Program-made: the position numbers and the translations under genes
Notes under the pieces: model-generated
The model's input: only the letters and a program-made list of their open reading frames with translations
Databases searched by the model: none
Told to the model about the DNA's origin: nothing
Shown here: piece by piece, positions 43,748-53,512 of the stretch
How the letters are laid out: each line of letters begins with the position of its first letter
How positions within the stretch are numbered: position 1 is the stretch's first letter
Origin: Corynebacterium pelargi
GTDB taxonomy: Bacteria; Actinomycetota; Actinomycetes; Mycobacteriales; Mycobacteriaceae
Direction: 5' to 3'
Assembly: GCF_014635485.1 (NCBI RefSeq)
Contig: NZ_BMCX01000001.1
Coordinates: 551,634 to 615,633 of the forward strand
DNA length: 64,000 bases

Positions 43748-44893
43748 TTAGTGTTGTTTCGGCTGTTTCGCAATTGTCCAAGGATCTGTTCTAGTGGCAA
43801 GAACCTCGACTGCAATATCCGGCAGCGCTTGGCTTAGCACCTGGGAGGCTTGGCTGGTCCAGGGGTATTCGCTGGCCCAGTGCGCTGTGTCGATGATGCA
43901 CATGTCGAAAGCTCGCAGCGCCTCGTCCACGGGGTGGTGGCGCAGATCGGAGCTGAGGAATACATCGGCTCCAAGCTTCGCGGCTTCTTCAATGAATCCA
44001 TCACCGGCTCCTGAGCTCACGGCGATGCATTGCACCATCTTGTCTGGATCACCTGCTGCTCGCACACCCCAGGCGGTGGCGGGAAGCTGGTTGGCGATCA
44101 TTTGCACATAGTCTTCAAAGCGCATCGGCTGTTCAAGGGTGCCGAGTCGGCCTAGGCCACAGGCCTGTTCAAGCGGCTCGGTTGCTTCGAGGGCGGTGAT
44201 ATCGAAGGCGGGCTCTTCATAGGGGTGCGCTGCTCGCAGTGCCTGCATGATCGCTGTTCTTTTTCCGCGGGCTGCTACGAATTCGATGCGCAATTCTTGC
44301 ACAGTTTCAAGCTGTTCACGCTGGCCAATGGCTGGGTTAGCCTTGGCGCTGGGGCTGAATTGCCCTTGGCCTTCGAAGCTAAAGGCGCATTGGCTGTATT
44401 CACCAATTTCGCCCGCACCGGCGTCAAAGATGGCATCTTTGAGCGCTGAAGCTTGATCAATTGGTACTTGCACTCCCCACTTATCCAGGCCTTGAAGCTT
44501 TGGCGCTAGTGGCCGCCCTGGGGTGATGCCACAGAGGGTGGCGAGCTGGTCATTGACGCCTGGGCGCGCGGAATCAGCATTGGTGTGCGCGGCAAAAAGC
44601 GCCACGTTATTGCTGATGAGCTTGTGGATGATTTTGCCTTTGGGGGTGTTCGCGGCAACGCTGCTCACGCCTCGCAAGAGCAAGGGGTGGTGCACGACCA
44701 GCATCTGGGCACCTGCCGCCACGGCTTGATCGGCCACTGCTTCGGTGCAGTCAAGTGCGAAGGCAACTTTGTCCACCGGCGCCTCGGGATCGCCACAGAT
44801 AAGCCCCACTGCGTCCCAAGATTCAGCCAAGTGTGGTGGGTAGGCACGCTCGAGTGCGTCGACCACCGAGCTAACGGTATTAGTGGTGCTCAC
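43748..44893 (-). CDS. Nif3-like dinuclear metal centre protein
   Basis: 381 residues, NIF3/YbgI family. Metal-binding signatures are AESWDAVGL near residue 20, LVVHHPLLLRG (H66, H67), FAAHTNAD and the C-terminal DLRHHPVDEA and DTAHWASE. The middle insertion of about 110 residues is the PII-like domain of the long form. The start is GTG at 44893, overlapping the preceding CobC-like stop (GTGA). Role uncertain; homologues include proposed GTP cyclohydrolase-type and metal-chaperone functions. Confidence 0.88.
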   Translation of the reverse strand: MSTTNTVSSVVDALERAYPPHLAESWDAVGLICGDPEAPVDKVAFALDCTEAVADQAVAAGAQMLVVHHPLLLRGVSSVAANTPKGKIIHKLISNNVALFAAHTNADSARPGVNDQLATLCGITPGRPLAPKLQGLDKWGVQVPIDQASALKDAIFDAGAGEIGEYSQCAFSFEGQGQFSPSAKANPAIGQREQLETVQELRIEFVAARGKRTAIMQALRAAHPYEEPAFDITALEATEPLEQACGLGRLGTLEQPMRFEDYVQMIANQLPATAWGVRAAGDPDKMVQCIAVSSGAGDGFIEEAAKLGADVFLSSDLRHHPVDEALRAFDMCIIDTAHWASEYPWTSQASQVLSQALPDIAVEVLATRTDPWTIAKQPKQH

Positions 44894-45891
44894 GGTGTGT
44901 TCAGTGCTCCAATCTCCTGCATTGCCTGAAGTAGTAGGCGAACCTGTTCAGGCGGTCTCACGGCTAGGCGCCAATGGTTTAAGTCTAGACCGGGGAAGGT
45001 ATCACAACGCCGTAGCGCAATGCCCCGGCGCAGTAGTTCCTGGCGCACTTGCTCCGGCTCCTCGCATGGGGGTTGGACAAGTAAAAAGGGCGCCTGGGAA
45101 TGGCTTTCCATTTTAAAACCGTGGGCCTGCAGCGTTGCTTGCATCGAGTCGCGATCCTGTTCAATGCCGTGGCGGATCGCTGGCAATTGCTGCACGCCGT
45201 GGCTAAACACCGCTTTTGCGGCAGCAATTTGCAAGGTACCCACCGGCCAGTGGGCGCGTTGGTGGCGCAGGCGATCCAAGACGACGGGATCACCGGCTAC
45301 ATAGCCGATTCTCAAGCCAGCAATACCCCAGGTTTTGGTCAAACTTCGCAGGCAGAGGACGTCGTCAAGCTGAGCCGGAATCATGGAGTACTGCTCGCCT
45401 ACAACGTCCAAGAAAGCCTCATCAACGACCAGCATGCGCCCTGGTGCTCGCAGCGGCGATACATCGTGCACCACACCGGTGGGGTTGGTGGGATTGCCGA
45501 TGATCACCATATCCGCAGCCTGTGGGGCATAGGGCTTGTCAAAGGGCGGGTCAAGCACCACATGTGTGGCAGCAGCACCGAAAATCGCGTCCGGCTCGCT
45601 AAAACCAGGGTGAATAATCAGCGGCTGGCGAGGGTGCAAACGCGGCAACATGGCAAAGGCCTCTGAGGCACCAGCTACCAACATGATGCGCTGCGCCGGC
45701 ACACCGTGATACTCAGCGATCATCGCCTCTACCTCGGCAACGCTGCCCGGATCCGGATAATCACGCAGCGAAGGCACAGCCTGCACAATGGCCTCAAGCA
45801 ACCACGAAGGAGTGCGCGCAGCAACATTCACGGCAAAATCCACCGAGGCCCCACGAGCATCGGCATCGCCATGAATACGAGGATCAAACAC
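44890..45891 (-). CDS. CobC-like PLP aminotransferase family protein
   Basis: 333 residues from the GTG at 45891. Fold-type I aminotransferase of the histidinol-phosphate / CobC group: IGNPTNPTGVV, LVVDEAFLDV, and the PLP Lys in LRSLTKTWGIAGLRIGYVAG. In cobalamin synthesis CobC/CobD(Se) makes aminopropanol phosphate from threonine phosphate; position next to cobalamin-type genes (Rv2231c in M. tuberculosis) supports that name. The frame is open to the ATG at 45972, but that would overlap the divergent HAD gene; the true start is uncertain. Confidence 0.8.
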   Translation of the reverse strand: MFDPRIHGDADARGASVDFAVNVAARTPSWLLEAIVQAVPSLRDYPDPGSVAEVEAMIAEYHGVPAQRIMLVAGASEAFAMLPRLHPRQPLIIHPGFSEPDAIFGAAATHVVLDPPFDKPYAPQAADMVIIGNPTNPTGVVHDVSPLRAPGRMLVVDEAFLDVVGEQYSMIPAQLDDVLCLRSLTKTWGIAGLRIGYVAGDPVVLDRLRHQRAHWPVGTLQIAAAKAVFSHGVQQLPAIRHGIEQDRDSMQATLQAHGFKMESHSQAPFLLVQPPCEEPEQVRQELLRRGIALRRCDTFPGLDLNHWRLAVRPPEQVRLLLQAMQEIGALNTP

Positions 45892-45937
45892 TGGGCTGAG
45901 TGTAATCGCCGAAAGAAAAAATGTAAGACTAAAAGCC

Positions 45938-46585
45938 GTGCCTATTTTGCTTATCGACGTCGACGGAACCATCGTGAACTCCTACCCAGGAATCCGCGCG
46001 AGTTTCATCACCGCGCTTAAAGCCATCGAGCAGCCAATTCCTGAAGAGGCCCGGCTACGCAAAGTACCCGGCCCCCAGATCTACGACACCCTCCGCGACC
46101 TCGGCCTCGACCACGACACCGCCTCCGAAGGCCTCGCTGCCTTCCGCGCCGACTACCGCGAACACGGCTGGCATAACGCAACACTGTTCCCCGGATGGGA
46201 CACCCTGCTGCCCCGGCTACGCCAACAGGGCTACACCCTGTGCACCGCCACCAGCAAAAACCAAGCGCTCGCCGCCCGCACCCTCGAACACCTCGGCGTG
46301 GCAGAACACTTCGACTTCATCGGTGGCGCCGACGTCGAAGGAGGCCGCCAAGGCAAACAAGCAGTGATCCAACACGTGCTCAGCACCGTCGACGCCGATC
46401 CAGCCAACACCCCCATGCTCATGATTGGCGACCGAACCCACGACACCGAAGGCGCAGCCCACTTCTCCATCCCCACCATCCTCGTAGGCTGGGGCCATGG
46501 CGAGCAGGAGGAATGGGACCAAGCCTTTGACTACGCTGGCGATATAACCACCTTGGAGGAAAAAATTCATGGCTTCTTCAACTGA
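45938..46585 (+). CDS. HAD-superfamily protein, PtkA-like by position
   Basis: 215 residues. HAD motif I is LIDVDGTIVNS (D7, D9), motif II CTATSKNQ, motif III/IV with MIGDRTHDTEGA. Phosphoglycolate-phosphatase-like sequence. In M. tuberculosis the gene at this place (Rv2232) is PtkA, a HAD-fold protein tyrosine kinase that phosphorylates PtpA; the next gene here is the PtpA homologue and overlaps by 17 nt. By sequence alone a small-molecule phosphatase is equally possible. Start is GTG at 45938. Confidence 0.82.
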   Translation: MPILLIDVDGTIVNSYPGIRASFITALKAIEQPIPEEARLRKVPGPQIYDTLRDLGLDHDTASEGLAAFRADYREHGWHNATLFPGWDTLLPRLRQQGYTLCTATSKNQALAARTLEHLGVAEHFDFIGGADVEGGRQGKQAVIQHVLSTVDADPANTPMLMIGDRTHDTEGAAHFSIPTILVGWGHGEQEEWDQAFDYAGDITTLEEKIHGFFN

Positions 46586-47060
46586 GCAACTATCAGTGGT
46601 GTTCGTCTGCACCGGCAACATCTGCCGCTCCCCCATGGCAGACGTAATCTTGCAAGACGCCGTTGAGCGCGAAAACTTAAGCGCACGCGTGAACGTCAGC
46701 TCCTGCGGCACAGGCGGATGGCACATCGGCCAAGGAGCCGACCGGCGCGCAATCCAAGCACTACGCCAAAAAGGCTACGACGGCACCAAACACCGCGCCC
46801 AACAAATCGGCGACGAAGCCGAACACGCCGACCTGCTCATCGCACTCGACCAAGGACACCAAAAAGCACTCCAACAACTCGGATACCCACAACAACGCAT
46901 CCGGCTTCTACGCAGCTTCGACCCCAAGGCCGACACCCGCGACGTAGAAGACCCCTACTACGGCGACGCCGAAGACTTCCGCATCGCGCGCGACCAGATC
47001 CTCGACGCCACCCCCGGCATCATCGCATGGATCAAGGAGCAGCTCAGTGAGCAGCACTAA
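46569..47060 (+). CDS. ptpA: Low-molecular-weight protein-tyrosine phosphatase
   Basis: 163 residues. The P-loop C-x5-R-S is CTGNICRS (C14, R20). The general-acid loop is EDPYYGDAEDF with D128 and the Tyr pair 130/131. In M. tuberculosis PtpA the corresponding Tyr pair is the target of PtkA. Overlaps the HAD gene by 17 nt and the SURF1 gene by 14 nt, so the three are one translation-coupled operon. Confidence 0.92.
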   Translation: MASSTEQLSVVFVCTGNICRSPMADVILQDAVERENLSARVNVSSCGTGGWHIGQGADRRAIQALRQKGYDGTKHRAQQIGDEAEHADLLIALDQGHQKALQQLGYPQQRIRLLRSFDPKADTRDVEDPYYGDAEDFRIARDQILDATPGIIAWIKEQLSEQH

Positions 47061-48012
47061 ACGCTCCGGCTGGAAAGTCTTTCTCACCCCCGGCTGGGTC
47101 ATCACCACCGTGCTCGTCATCGCCTTTTCCTACCTCGCCTTCACCGTGCTATCACCCTGGCAACTGGGAAAAGACCGCGACATCGTCAACCGCAACGAAC
47201 ACGTCGACGCAGCCTTCGAACAGGAGCCCACCGACTACCACAACATCTTCGACGACCAAGGCGAGATCACCAACGACCAAGAATGGCGCCGCGTGCGCAT
47301 CACCGGGCACTACCTGCCCGACAAAGAAGTGCTCCTACGCATGCGACCAGTCGAATCAGGGCCTTCCTACCAATCGCTGGTGCCATTCCAAATCGACGAT
47401 GGGCCGGTGGTGTTGATCAATCGAGGCTTTGAGCCGACGAATGCTGGCGACGCCCCGCACATCCCCACTCCCCCTTCAGGAAATGTCACCCTCGTCGCGC
47501 ATGCTCGCGCCAATGAGCGCACCCCGGACAAAGCGCCGATGCAGGCCGATGGCTACCAACAGGTCTACGGGATTAATACCCAACAGATTGGCAAGCTCAA
47601 CAACACCACACTCGGCCGCGACTATCTGCAGCTTTCCAGCGACGAGCCTGGGGTGCTGCAACCCATCCCGATTCCGAAGCAAGACAGAGGCAACCACCTG
47701 TCCTACGGCTTCCAGTGGATAGCGTTCGGCATCATGGCACCGCTGGGTCTTGGCTACTTTGTGTACTCAGAAATCCGTGAGCGCAAACGAGTACGCGAAG
47801 AAGAAGCAGCGTTGGCGGCGTCGCAAAGACCTGAAGGGGGCGACGGTGCCCAAGCCCCGGCCAGCAAGATCGCGGAGTCGCCGGCAGCCAGCGCCGAGAA
47901 AGCAGATCCCCCAGCCCAGGCTGGGAGTACGCCCCAACGCTCCCGCTACGGCAGCAAACACCCCGCCGCCGGGCAGCAACGCGGCTTCGACCGACGGCGA
48001 GACAACTTCTAA
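47047..48012 (+). CDS. SURF1-family protein
   Basis: 321 residues. Transmembrane helix 1 (VITTVLVIAFSYLAFTVLSPWQL, residues about 18-40) and helix 2 (WIAFGIMAPLGLGYFVYS, about 225-243) flank an exported domain with the SURF1 blocks EWRRVRITGHYL and VLINRGFEP. SURF1 assists cytochrome c oxidase assembly (heme a insertion). The last 75 residues form a low-complexity Ala/Pro/Lys-rich cytoplasmic tail. GTG start at 47047, coupled to ptpA. Confidence 0.88.
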   Translation: MSSTKRSGWKVFLTPGWVITTVLVIAFSYLAFTVLSPWQLGKDRDIVNRNEHVDAAFEQEPTDYHNIFDDQGEITNDQEWRRVRITGHYLPDKEVLLRMRPVESGPSYQSLVPFQIDDGPVVLINRGFEPTNAGDAPHIPTPPSGNVTLVAHARANERTPDKAPMQADGYQQVYGINTQQIGKLNNTTLGRDYLQLSSDEPGVLQPIPIPKQDRGNHLSYGFQWIAFGIMAPLGLGYFVYSEIRERKRVREEEAALAASQRPEGGDGAQAPASKIAESPAASAEKADPPAQAGSTPQRSRYGSKHPAAGQQRGFDRRRDNF

Positions 48013-48023
48013 ACGCGCCGCGA

Positions 48024-49013
48024 CTACCAGCCGGTCACGACAATTTTCCCAAGTTCGTGGCCGGCTTCCATGCGCTCTTGGGCAGCACTTAAGGTCTCAA
48101 CACCAATGGGGCTGAGCTGCTCGGCAATCACAGGTCGAATCTCACCGCGGGCATACAAGCGCGCGACCTCGTCGAGGATGGCGCCTTGAGATTCAAGCGC
48201 GACGTCGAAAAGCGATTTACTAAACATCGACTCCCAATGCCACGCAATCGACTTGGCCTTCAGCGGGGCAATCGAATCCGGGCCGACGTCGATACCGACA
48301 ATGTGGCCGAAGGGGCGGGTGATGGAGGCCAGGAGGTCTTCTTGGCCCTGGGAGTGAGCAGTGAAAACCCAATCCACCCCTTCAGGAAAATCGGCGAGCA
48401 CTTGCTCCAACAGGGAGTCGCGATGGTTCACCACGAAGGTGGCACCCAGGTCGCGCACCAGGCGGGCGCGAGATTCGTCTGAAGCGGTGGCGATGACATC
48501 GACCTTGGGGCAGCGAAGGCGCAGAAGCTGCAGGGCGGCCAAACCGACGCCGCCGGTGGCACCAATCATGAGCAGGGTGCCTTGGGAGGACTCGTCAAGC
48601 TGCAGGCGTTCGAAGAGGCTTTCCCAGGCGGTGATGAACGTCAGCGGCAGGGCGGCCGCCTCGGCAAAGTTCTCCCCTTCAAGCTTTGCGGCCATGCGCT
48701 CGTCGATGGCGAAGAATTCGGCGTTGGTGCCTTGGCGTGACAGGGTGCCAATGGCGATTACGGCGTCGCCAGGTGCAAAGCGGGTAACTTCCTCACCCAC
48801 CGCCTCCACGCGGCCGGCAGCGTCGTAGCCCAGAACACGGAAACCCCCGGCATCAGCGGTTTTGCGCTGCTTGGCGTCGATAGGGTTCACGCCCACGGCC
48901 TCAACGCGAATGAGCACATCGCGAGGGCCGCACGCAGGCTTTTCCACCTCGCGCTCCACCAACGCATCCGGGCTGGAAATGGGCAGATTTTCTACGTATC
49001 CAATTGCTTTCAT
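48024..49013 (-). CDS. Zinc-independent quinone-oxidoreductase-like MDR protein
   Basis: 329 residues, medium-chain dehydrogenase/reductase fold. The start MKAIGYVENL is at 49013 and overlaps the cobD stop (ATGA). Features are VGVNPIDAKQR, LGYDAAGRVEAVGEEV, the Rossmann motif LMIGATGGVGLAALQL and a C-terminal domain; the structural-zinc Cys set is absent, which fits NADPH:quinone reductase / zeta-crystallin-like enzymes. Substrate unknown. Confidence 0.85.
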   Translation of the reverse strand: MKAIGYVENLPISSPDALVEREVEKPACGPRDVLIRVEAVGVNPIDAKQRKTADAGGFRVLGYDAAGRVEAVGEEVTRFAPGDAVIAIGTLSRQGTNAEFFAIDERMAAKLEGENFAEAAALPLTFITAWESLFERLQLDESSQGTLLMIGATGGVGLAALQLLRLRCPKVDVIATASDESRARLVRDLGATFVVNHRDSLLEQVLADFPEGVDWVFTAHSQGQEDLLASITRPFGHIVGIDVGPDSIAPLKAKSIAWHWESMFSKSLFDVALESQGAILDEVARLYARGEIRPVIAEQLSPIGVETLSAAQERMEAGHELGKIVVTGW

Positions 49014-49942
49014 GCACCCGATCGTGCCACACATGCGCCAAGTGCGACTGCCGCAGCCGCGGCAACGAGCTGCGCGCGCCGGATCAAACGCACCGCAGCC
49101 TTCACGTCGTTCGGGCCTGGAGCACGCCCCGTACCCAAAATTGGGCGCATCTCCACACCGTGGGCATATTCGGTGGCGCCGCCGAGTTGCACACCCAAGG
49201 CTGCCGCGGCCGTGGCTTCTACTGGGCCGGCGTTGGGGCTGGGGTGTGAGGGGGCATCGCGTTGCCACGCGCGGATAGCAGCACCGCCTCTTTTCTTGAA
49301 GGAGGCGAGGAGGACGAAGGTGGCTGCGCTAAGACGCGCGGGAATGAAGGCCAGGGCGTCGTCAAGCTTGGCGCTAGCCCACCCAAAGTTGGCATAGCGT
49401 TCATTGCGATACCCCACCATTGCGTCCAGCGTGTTCGCTGCGCGGTGCAACACCACCGCTGGGGCGCCGGCCACGGACCAGCACAGGGAGGCCACCACCG
49501 CATCGGAGACGTTCTCAGCCAAAGACTCCACGGTGGCGCGGGCGATTCCGTCGGCATCCAGGCGCTGCGAGTCGCGGGAACAAAGCCACGGCACCCAGTA
49601 GCGGGCGGCCTCCACATCCCCGCGGGAAAGGTCAGAGGCCACCTTTAGGCCCGTGCGTTCCAAGGTGGTGCCGCCGAGGCAAAAGGCCAAGACGAGGGCG
49701 TTGGTGCTGCGAGGCCAGCGTCGCCAAGCGAAGGTGGTGGCGGCCACCGGAGGGCTCACAGCCGCGAGCCAGAAAGCAAGACCGCGCAGCTTCGAATCGG
49801 CCCACATCCTGCTCTTGAGGAAATTGGCGTACGTGCCGAAGATCGCCACGGGGTGGGCGCTGCCACCGGGGTCGCCAATCAGCCTGTCGACGACCACGCC
49901 CGGGACAATATTTGCGCAAGAAGAAAGCAGCCGGTGCAACAT
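49010..49942 (-). CDS. cobD: Adenosylcobinamide-phosphate synthase (CobD/CbiB)
   Basis: About 310 residues, multi-pass membrane protein. Family marks are VVDRLIGDPGGSAHPVAIFG at the N-terminus, RDSQRLDADGIARATVESLAENVSDAVVASL, NTLDAMVGYRNERYANFGWASAKLDD and SPNAGPVEATAAAALGVQLGG. It joins aminopropanol phosphate to cobyric acid in cobalamin synthesis. The best start (ATG, 49942) lies in the loop of the tRNA-Val terminator; a downstream GTG near 49897 is an alternative. The longer frame from 50104 runs through the tRNA and cannot be right. Confidence 0.85.
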   Translation of the reverse strand: MLHRLLSSCANIVPGVVVDRLIGDPGGSAHPVAIFGTYANFLKSRMWADSKLRGLAFWLAAVSPPVAATTFAWRRWPRSTNALVLAFCLGGTTLERTGLKVASDLSRGDVEAARYWVPWLCSRDSQRLDADGIARATVESLAENVSDAVVASLCWSVAGAPAVVLHRAANTLDAMVGYRNERYANFGWASAKLDDALAFIPARLSAATFVLLASFKKRGGAAIRAWQRDAPSHPSPNAGPVEATAAAALGVQLGGATEYAHGVEMRPILGTGRAPGPNDVKAAVRLIRRAQLVAAAAAVALGACVARSGA

Positions 49943-49961
49943 CACGTTGTGCACCGGCTGC
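49927..49961 (-). terminator. Terminator of tRNA-Val, overlapping the cobD start
   Basis: GCAGCCGGTGCA (minus strand 49961-49950) pairs perfectly with TGCACCGGCTGC (49938-49927), 11-nt loop, followed by TTTCTTCTT. The putative cobD ATG lies in the loop. Confidence 0.85.
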
Positions 49962-49973
49962 CGAAATGACATG

Positions 49974-50046
49974 TGCGCCCTGACGGGCTCGAACCGCCGA
50001 CCTGCTGGGTGTAAACCAGCTGCTCTCCCAGCTGAGCTAAAGGCGC
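49974..50046 (-). tRNA. tRNA-Val (anticodon TAC)
   Basis: 73 nt with a complete cloverleaf: acceptor GCGCCTT / AGGGCGC, D-arm TAGCTCAGCTGGGAGAGC, anticodon loop with TAC, and GGTTCGAGCCC T-arm. CCA is not encoded. Confidence 0.95.
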
Positions 50047-50107
50047 TAACTTCGCCGTAACTTGGCGACTCAGGGAAGTTTAGCCCACCAAGCGCCAAAG
50101 ACAAAAC

Positions 50108-50536
50108 CTAGTGCTTAACCCCAGCTTGGACGAGGCAAGAGCCCTGCCAATTACCCAGACGTTCGGCCTTCGTTTGCACAAAACCGGCCTGCTGCGCCGC
50201 TTCAGAAATTTCGCCGGGTTCGAGGGCACCCGGCTTTCCGGTGCCGGGCGTGAGCAACCAGATGCGGCCGTTGTCGGCGAGGGAACGCTGGGCGTCGACA
50301 AGCCCATCGCCGAGATCGCCGTCTTCGCTGCGCCACCAAAGCAACACCAGGTCGCATGCCTCATCGGTGTCCTCTTCAAGTAATTCAGAGCCGATGAAGT
50401 CCTCGATGGCTTCGCTTATCGACGAATCGGCGTCCTCATCCCAGCCGATTTCCTGAACCGTCAGCCCTTCAGAAAGGCTGAGCAGTTGGGCAACCTCTGC
50501 CCCAGAATAGTTCTCCTTGGATTCTTTGACGTTCAT
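50108..50536 (-). CDS. DUF3052 family protein
   Basis: 142 residues, acidic. DUF3052 features are the Y-S-G-A-E-V-A-Q-L-L-S-L start, VQEIGWDEDADS, DLVLLWWRSEDGDLGDGLVDAQRSLADNGRIWLLTPG and a C-terminal GFVQTK-AER-LGNWQGSCLV. The family is restricted to actinobacteria and lies beside aceE in M. tuberculosis (Rv2239c region). Function unknown. It is divergent from aceE with a 173-nt gap. Confidence 0.88.
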   Translation of the reverse strand: MNVKESKENYSGAEVAQLLSLSEGLTVQEIGWDEDADSSISEAIEDFIGSELLEEDTDEACDLVLLWWRSEDGDLGDGLVDAQRSLADNGRIWLLTPGTGKPGALEPGEISEAAQQAGFVQTKAERLGNWQGSCLVQAGVKH

Positions 50537-50709
50537 CGCTAATGAACATTACATGGTCAGCCGTGGTTTTACCGTCTTTCTTCAAAGAAACCGCCTAAAA
50601 CTTTCGACCGGGCGAACACGAAGCGCTTTCTCACACGTATTCTGGGAACATATGCGTGTCGACAACCACCCCGTCGTCGACCTACAAGCTTCACTTATGG
50701 AGGTGTGGA

Positions 50710-53442
50710 ATGGCTGATCCGAAGACGGAAAAGCAAACTGAGGACACAAACTTCGCCCTAATCCGCGACGGCGTCGCCTCGTATCTCAACGACGCAGACC
50801 CCGAAGAAACCCGCGAGTGGCTCGAATCGCTCGACGGATTACTTGAAGAGTCGAGCATCGATCGCGCACGATTTTTGATGCTGCGCCTGCTCGAGCGCGC
50901 ATCCGCAAAACGCGTGCCCCTGCCTTCGCTCACCTCGACCGACTACGTCAACACCATCCCCACCACGATGGAGCCTGACTTCCCCGGCGACGAAGAAATC
51001 GAAAAGCGCTACCGCCGCTGGATCCGCTGGAACGCGGCCATCATGGTGCACCGCGCCCAACGACCCGGCATCGGCGTGGGTGGACACATCTCTACCTATG
51101 CAGGCGCAGCGCCGCTCTACGAAGTCGGCTACAACCACTTCTTCAGAGGAAAAGACCACCCCGGTGGCGGCGACCACATCTTCTTCCAGGGTCACGCCTC
51201 CCCCGGCATGTACGCTCGCGCCTTCATGGAAGGCCGACTTTCTGAAGATGACCTCGACGGCTTCCGTCAAGAAGTCTCCCGCGAACAAGGCGGACTTCCC
51301 AGCTACCCACACCCCAAGGGCATGCCCGAATTCTGGGAATTCCCCACCGTCTCCATGGGTCTTGGCCCCATGGATGCCATTTACCAGGCCAAGTTCAACC
51401 GCTACCTGCACAACCGCGGCATCAAGGACACCTCCGACCAACACGTCTGGGCATTCCTTGGCGACGGCGAAATGGACGAGCCCGAATCCCGCGGCCTCAT
51501 CCAAATGGCCGCGCTGCACAACCTCGACAACCTCACCTTCGTGATCAACTGCAACCTGCAGCGTCTCGACGGCCCGGTTCGCGGCAACACCAAGATCATT
51601 CAGGAACTTGAATCCTTCTTCAGGGGCGCAGGCTGGTCCGTGATCAAGGTCGTCTGGGGCCGCGAATGGGACAAACTCTTTGAAGCAGACAAAGAAGGCG
51701 CCCTCGTGGACTTGATGAACACCACCAAAGACGGCGACTTCCAAACCTTCAAGGCAAACGACGGCGCCTACGTCCGCGAGCACTTCTTCGGCCGCGACCC
51801 ACGCACCGCCAAACTCGTCGAAGACATGACCGACGAGGAAATCTGGAACCTGCGCCGCGGCGGCCACGACTACCGCAAGATCTACGCCGCCTACAAGCGC
51901 GCACTTGAAACCAAGGATCGCCCCACCGTGATCCTCGCGCACACCATTAAGGGCTACGGCCTCGGCCACAACTTCGAAGGCCGCAACGCGACCCACCAGA
52001 TGAAGAAGCTCACCCTCGAAGACCTCAAGCTCTTCAGGGATAAGCAGGGTGTGCCGATCAGCGACGAAGAGCTGGAGAAGGATCCCTACCTGCCGCCGTA
52101 CTACCACCCCGGCAAGGACTCGAAGGAGATCAAGTACCTTCAGGAACGTCGTAAAGAGCTTGGCGGTTACCTGCCCGAACGTCGCGAAAGCTACACCCCG
52201 CTTGAAGTGCCGCCGCTGGATAAGCTGCGCACCATCCGCAAGGGCTCGGGCAAGCAGGAAGTCGCCACCACGATGGCAGTGGTCCGCACCTTCAAGGAAT
52301 TGATGCGAGACAAGGAACTGGGCAAGCGCTTCGTTCCGATCATCCCCGATGAGGCTCGCACCTTCGGCATGGACTCCTGGTTCCCGACCATGGGTATCTA
52401 CAACCCGCATGGCCAGAACTACGTGCCTGTCGACCACGACCTCATGCTGTCGTATCGCGAATCCAAAGACGGCCAAATCATGCACGAAGGCATCAACGAG
52501 GCGGGTTCCACTGCATCGTTTATCGCCGCCGGCACTTCCTATGCCACCCACGGCGAAGCCATGGTGCCGCTGTACATCTTCTACTCGATGTTCGGCTTCC
52601 AGCGCACCGGCGATTCCTTCTGGGCCGCTGGCGACCAGATGGCGCGCGGTTTCATCCTCGGCGCGACCGCCGGCCGCACCACGCTCACCGGTGAAGGTCT
52701 GCAGCACATGGACGGCCACTCCCAAATCTTGGCCTCCACCAACCCCGCTGTAGTCTCCTACGACCCCGCCTTCGCCTACGAGCTCGCTCACCTCATCCAC
52801 GAGGGTATTGACCGCATGTACGGCCCAGGACGTGGCGAAAACGTCATGTACTACCTGACCATCTACAACGAGCCAGTACACCAGCCTGCAGAGCCCGAAG
52901 ACCTCGACGTCGAAGGCCTGCACAAGGGTATCTACCTCTACGACAAGGCCGCTGACGACGCCAAGCACCAAGTCTCCCTTCTGGCTTCTGGCATTGGCAT
53001 GCAGCAGGCGCTGAAGGCCAAGGAGCTGCTCGCCGAGTACGACGTTGACGCCAACATCTTCTCGGTCACCTCCTGGGTTGAGCTCGCTCGTGAGGGTCGC
53101 GAGAAGGAACAAGCCGCGCTGCGCGCCGGCGAAAAGCCTGAAGAGGCGTTTGCCACCAAGCAGCTCAAGCAGGGCTCCGGCCCCTACATCGCTGTGTCCG
53201 ACTTCGCCACCGACCTTCAGGAGCAAATCCGTCGCTTCGTGCCCGGCCGCTACACCTCTTTGGGTGCAGATGGCTTCGGCTTCTCGGACACGCGTCCGGC
53301 CGCACGCCGCTTCTTCAACATCGATGCCGAATCGGTGACTGTGGCTGCGCTGAACGCGCTAGTTCTTGAAGGGGAGATTGACCGCGAGGTTGCTGAAGAA
53401 GCAGCTAAGAAGTTCAACCTCACCGACCCCACCAAGGCCTAA
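50710..53442 (+). CDS. aceE: Pyruvate dehydrogenase E1 component, homodimeric
   Basis: 910 residues, the full length of homodimeric AceE. Thiamine diphosphate motif is [10 protein letters not shown] ... [50 protein letters not shown] and the C-terminal transketolase domain are typical. It decarboxylates pyruvate and acylates lipoyl-E2. GGAGGTG lies at 50699-50705 before the ATG at 50710. It is monocistronic, as in C. glutamicum, with its own terminator; the E2 and E3 genes are not in the window. Confidence 0.97.
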   Translation: MADPKTEKQTEDTNFALIRDGVASYLNDADPEETREWLESLDGLLEESSIDRARFLMLRLLERASAKRVPLPSLTSTDYVNTIPTTMEPDFPGDEEIEKRYRRWIRWNAAIMVHRAQRPGIGVGGHISTYAGAAPLYEVGYNHFFRGKDHPGGGDHIFFQGHASPGMYARAFMEGRLSEDDLDGFRQEVSREQGGLPSYPHPKGMPEFWEFPTVSMGLGPMDAIYQAKFNRYLHNRGIKDTSDQHVWAFLGDGEMDEPESRGLIQMAALHNLDNLTFVINCNLQRLDGPVRGNTKIIQELESFFRGAGWSVIKVVWGREWDKLFEADKEGALVDLMNTTKDGDFQTFKANDGAYVREHFFGRDPRTAKLVEDMTDEEIWNLRRGGHDYRKIYAAYKRALETKDRPTVILAHTIKGYGLGHNFEGRNATHQMKKLTLEDLKLFRDKQGVPISDEELEKDPYLPPYYHPGKDSKEIKYLQERRKELGGYLPERRESYTPLEVPPLDKLRTIRKGSGKQEVATTMAVVRTFKELMRDKELGKRFVPIIPDEARTFGMDSWFPTMGIYNPHGQNYVPVDHDLMLSYRESKDGQIMHEGINEAGSTASFIAAGTSYATHGEAMVPLYIFYSMFGFQRTGDSFWAAGDQMARGFILGATAGRTTLTGEGLQHMDGHSQILASTNPAVVSYDPAFAYELAHLIHEGIDRMYGPGRGENVMYYLTIYNEPVHQPAEPEDLDVEGLHKGIYLYDKAADDAKHQVSLLASGIGMQQALKAKELLAEYDVDANIFSVTSWVELAREGREKEQAALRAGEKPEEAFATKQLKQGSGPYIAVSDFATDLQEQIRRFVPGRYTSLGADGFGFSDTRPAARRFFNIDAESVTVAALNALVLEGEIDREVAEEAAKKFNLTDPTKA

Positions 53443-53467
53443 GCGCTCTTTTAGCCCAGGCCTGCTG

Positions 53468-53501
53468 CCCGCTCAGAGGATCCCTCTGGGCGGGTTTTTT
53501 T
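53468..53501 (+). terminator. Terminator of aceE
   Basis: CCCGCTCAGAGG pairs with CCTCTGGGCGGG (one mismatch) followed by seven T. Confidence 0.92.
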
Positions 53502-53512
53502 CTGCGCTTCGC

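Noticed and set aside
49972..50104. Longer cobD start through the tRNA
   Set aside because: These codons are the tRNA-Val gene and its upstream region.
50839..53226. 795-codon open frame antisense to aceE
   Set aside because: It mirrors the strongly conserved aceE gene, has no family similarity and arises from codon bias in a GC-rich gene.
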